DNA from: Kosakonia sacchari
GTDB lineage: Bacteria; Pseudomonadota; Gammaproteobacteria; Enterobacterales; Enterobacteriaceae
Length of the DNA stretch: 64,000 nucleotides
Reading direction: 5' to 3'
Assembly: GCA_900109485.1 (NCBI GenBank)
Contig: FOAY01000001.1
Span: forward strand, 616,269-680,268
Part shown: in pieces, positions 61,490 to 64,000 of the stretch
Position numbering within the stretch: the first letter of the stretch is position 1
How the letters are laid out: each line of letters opens with the position of its first letter
Position numbers and translations under genes: made by a program
The notes under the pieces: model-generated
Database searches by the model: none
The model's input: the letters and a program-made list of their open reading frames with translations, nothing else
Told to the model about the DNA's origin: nothing

Positions 61490-62089
61490 ATGCAGGAAAT
61501 AATGACCAGAATCGAACTGGGCGGCATCCTCGGCAAGACATTTGGTAAGGTGCATCATCGCTTAATAAGCACCACCCATGAAGCAACCCGCGCGCTGGCT
61601 GCCACGGTAAAAGGCTTTGAGCAGTTTATGATCTCCAGTAAGCGCCGTGGCCTGACGTATGCTGTTTTTCGCGGCAAGAAAAATATCGGTGTTGATGATC
61701 TCGGCTTCCCTGTTTCTGGTGAGGTTATCAGAATTGTTCCGGTGGTAATGGGGAGCAAAAAATCCGGGCTTCTGCAAACTATTCTCGGGGCGGTACTGGT
61801 CGTTGTTGGCGTAGTAGTTACTGGCTTAAGTTGGGGCATGGCTGCGCCTGTAGGTGGTGCTTTAATCAGCTCGGGTATTGGCTTGATGGCTGGTGGCATT
61901 ATACAGATGCTTTCCCCACAGACCGCCGGACTGGCCAGCAAACAGGATTCCGATAACAGGGCATCTTACGCATTTGGCGGCGTGACGAATACCGCTGCCC
62001 AGGGTTACCCGGTACCGCTTCTTTACGGTAAACGCCGTATCGGCGGTGCGATTATTTCCGCCGGTATTTACGTCGAAGATCAGCAATAA
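61490..62089 (+). CDS. Tail assembly protein, lambda I-like
   Basis: 199 residues. LGGILGKTFGKVHHRLISTT, then a Gly-rich hydrophobic middle (LQTILGAVLVVVGVVVTGLS) and NTAAQGYPVPLLYGKRRIGG, the I-family C-terminus. Needed for tip assembly; not in the virion in lambda. Confidence 0.92.
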   Translation: MQEIMTRIELGGILGKTFGKVHHRLISTTHEATRALAATVKGFEQFMISSKRRGLTYAVFRGKKNIGVDDLGFPVSGEVIRIVPVVMGSKKSGLLQTILGAVLVVVGVVVTGLSWGMAAPVGGALISSGIGLMAGGIIQMLSPQTAGLASKQDSDNRASYAFGGVTNTAAQGYPVPLLYGKRRIGGAIISAGIYVEDQQ

Positions 62090-62107
62090 AATTCTCTTCG
62101 CTTAATC

Positions 62108-62130
62108 ACCGCCTCCGGGCGGTTTTTTTA
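62108..62130 (+). terminator. Hairpin before gene J
   Basis: ACCGCC (62108-62113)/GGCGGT (62118-62123), loop TCCG, T7. Fifth of five. Confidence 0.75.
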
Positions 62131-62140
62131 TGGGCGCAAT

Positions 62141-64000
62141 ATGGCAAACACGAAAATTCAGGGGCGCAAAGGCGGCAGCTCCAGTTCCCGCACGCCCACA
62201 GAACAGCCTGACGATCTCCAGTCTGTCGCGAAGGCGAAGATCCTTGTCGCGCTGGGCGAGGGGGAATTTTCCGGACAGCTCACCGGGCAGAGTATTTTTC
62301 TCGACGGCACGCCGCTGCTGAATGCTAACGGCTCATCAAATTTCAGCGGGGTGACGTGGGAGTTTCGTCCGGGTACCCAGGCGCAAAGTTATATTCAGGG
62401 CATTCCCGGTACCGAGAATGAGATCAGCGCCGGTATCGAGATTAAAAGCTCAGTCGCCTGGACACACACCTTTACCAACTCTCAGCTTTCTGCAGTACGC
62501 CTGCGTCTGAAATGGCCGTCACTCTTTAAGCAGGAAGATGATGGCGATCTGGTGGGTAACCAGGTTCAGTACGCGATTGATCTCCAGGTGGATGGCGGTG
62601 CCTTTGTCACGAAAACAAACACCGCTGTCAGCGGGAAAACCACATCAGGCTACGAACGCAGCCACCGTATCGATCTGCCCTCCGGCGCCACGTCCTGGAC
62701 TGTGAGGGTAAGAAAAATTACAGCTGATGCCAACAGCGCAAAAATCGGCGACACGATGACACTCCAGAGCTACACGGAAGTTATCGACGCCAAACTGCGC
62801 TATCCCAATACTGCACTGCTCTATATCGAGTTTGACTCCAGCCAGTTCAACGGCTCCATTCCGCAGATTTCCTGTGAACCGCGCGGACGTGTGATCCGCG
62901 TGCCGGACAATTACAACCCGGAAACACGCGCCTACACTGGCACATGGTCCGGTGCCTTTAAATGGGCATGGACTGATAACCCGGCATGGATTTTTTACGA
63001 TCTGGTCGTCTCTGACCGTTTCGGCCTGGGAGATCGCCTGACGGCTGAGAACATCGACAAATGGACGCTCTATCAGGTGGCGCAGTATTGCGATGCGCCG
63101 GTGCCGGATGGTAAAGGCGGTACCGGCACCGAGCCGCGTTATATCTGTAACGTCTATGTTCAGGATCGCAACGATGCCTATACGGTGTTGCGTGACTTCG
63201 CCGCTATCTTCCGGGGGATGACCTACTGGGGCGGCAACCAGATTGTTACCCTGGCGGATATGCCGCGCGATGTCGACTACAGCTACACTAAAGCAAACGT
63301 CATCGATGGCCGATTCAGCTACAGCAGCAGCACGACGAAAAGCCGTTATACCAGCGCGCTGGTCTCCTGGTCAGATCCTGATAACAGCTATGCTGATGCG
63401 ATGGAGCCTGTTTTTGAGCAGGAGCTTGTCTCCCGCTACAAAGGCTTTAACCAACTTGAGATGACAGCGATCGGCTGTACCCGCCAGTCAGAAGCGAACC
63501 GAAAAGGGCGCTGGGGGATCCTCACCAACAACAAAGACCGGGTGGTTTCTTTCTCCGTGGGGCTGGATGGAATGATCCCACAGCCTGGCTACATCATCGC
63601 GGTAGCCGATGAGAACCTGTCAGGCAAGGTTACCGGCGGACGTATCAGCGCAGTTAACGGCAGGGTAATCACCCTGGACAGAGCGCCTGATGCGGTTGCC
63701 GGTTATCGGCTGTTTCTCAACCTGCCTTCCGGTGCTGCGCAGAGCCGTACCATTCAGGCCGTTAATGGAGAAGTGGTCACGGTAACCACTGCCTACAGCG
63801 AAACTCCGGAAGCTGAAAGCGTGTGGATTGTGGAATCCGACGAGCTGTATGCGCAGCAGTACCGTGTTGTCAGTGTGACCGATAATAATGATGGCACGTT
63901 TGCCATCACCGGCGCGGCTCACGATCCGGATAAATATGCCCGTATCGATACCGGGGCGATTATCGACAGCCGCCCCGTCAGCGTCGTGCCGCCGGGCAGC
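62141..64000 (+). CDS. Host specificity protein J-like (partial, runs off the window)
   Basis: From ATG 62141 the frame stays open for 620 residues to the right edge. KIQGRKGGSSSSRTPTEQPD, then DDLQSVAKAKILVALGEGEF and the later NPAWIFYDLVVSDRFGLGDR are typical of J. J forms the central tail fibre that binds the outer-membrane receptor; the receptor-binding C-terminus is outside the window, so host range cannot be judged. Confidence 0.93.
   Translation, partial: MANTKIQGRKGGSSSSRTPTEQPDDLQSVAKAKILVALGEGEFSGQLTGQSIFLDGTPLLNANGSSNFSGVTWEFRPGTQAQSYIQGIPGTENEISAGIEIKSSVAWTHTFTNSQLSAVRLRLKWPSLFKQEDDGDLVGNQVQYAIDLQVDGGAFVTKTNTAVSGKTTSGYERSHRIDLPSGATSWTVRVRKITADANSAKIGDTMTLQSYTEVIDAKLRYPNTALLYIEFDSSQFNGSIPQISCEPRGRVIRVPDNYNPETRAYTGTWSGAFKWAWTDNPAWIFYDLVVSDRFGLGDRLTAENIDKWTLYQVAQYCDAPVPDGKGGTGTEPRYICNVYVQDRNDAYTVLRDFAAIFRGMTYWGGNQIVTLADMPRDVDYSYTKANVIDGRFSYSSSTTKSRYTSALVSWSDPDNSYADAMEPVFEQELVSRYKGFNQLEMTAIGCTRQSEANRKGRWGILTNNKDRVVSFSVGLDGMIPQPGYIIAVADENLSGKVTGGRISAVNGRVITLDRAPDAVAGYRLFLNLPSGAAQSRTIQAVNGEVVTVTTAYSETPEAESVWIVESDELYAQQYRVVSVTDNNDGTFAITGAAHDPDKYARIDTGAIIDSRPVSVVPPGS

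Noticed and set aside
1-64000. CRISPR array
   Set aside because: I saw no regularly spaced repeats of 25-40 bases and no cas-like genes on either strand.
1-64000. Complete insertion sequence or transposase gene
   Set aside because: No DDE transposase or paired terminal inverted repeats were recognised; the truncations at 1-5 kb have no IS at their joints.

Overview
The window looks like an accessory region of an Enterobacteriaceae chromosome (Klebsiella, Enterobacter or Citrobacter type). The evidence is a CP4-57-type integrase, a copy of the 3' end of the tmRNA gene ssrA used as attachment site, yfj/ypj-type island genes, yfdPQR-type prophage genes and a lambdoid late region. The genus cannot be fixed from the sequence alone.

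Layout. (1) 1-4.7 kb is a patchwork: the tail of an unknown gene, a 5' fragment of a fimbrial chaperone gene, a GC-rich block with a LysR regulator divergent from a three-gene oxidoreductase/SRPBCC/SDR operon, and the 3' end of a phage baseplate gene. (2) 5.3-7.9 kb is AT-rich and holds two isolated genes: a HEPN-motif protein and a DUF4935-type PIN-like protein. (3) About 8.45-28.84 kb is a CP4-57-like genomic island. A degenerate ssrA-type att and tandem integrase arm sites mark its left edge. intA, matching arm sites, the ssrA terminator and an ssrA 3'-end copy mark its right edge. Cargo: SIR2-HerA defence, a glycosyltransferase pair, the YpjF/YfjZ toxin-antitoxin group with ypjJ and yfjY, a convergent restriction-modification pair, YfjQ, exported proteins, YfjR, a YaaW-like protein, an HNH-like protein, AlpA and three small gene modules. 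(4) From about 28.84 kb to the right end (which cuts gene J) lies a lambdoid siphovirus prophage, also using ssrA, so the two elements sit in tandem.

The prophage follows the lambda plan. int, xis and early genes run leftward from a well-formed PL. An unrecognised three-gene cassette sits in the rexAB position. A repressor and a Cro-like protein face each other over operators of the form TAGCGAAACGCGAAA that recur at PL. Rightward genes encode a YmfL-like regulator, a replication initiator, a PerC-like protein, a Dam-type methylase, RusA, an antirepressor and antiterminator Q. The late operon holds holin, endolysin, Rz with embedded Rz1, an Acb2/Tad1-like candidate nucleotide sponge, two glycosyltransferase-like proteins, HNH, HK97-type packaging and head genes, and a lambda-type tail with a -1 frameshift between the G and GT products.

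Defence and counter-defence dominate: HEPN, PIN, SIR2-HerA, restriction-modification and a toxin-antitoxin on the island side; methylase, candidate signal sponge and glycosyltransferases on the prophage side. Family assignments come from recognised motifs and remembered homologues; no database search was run.
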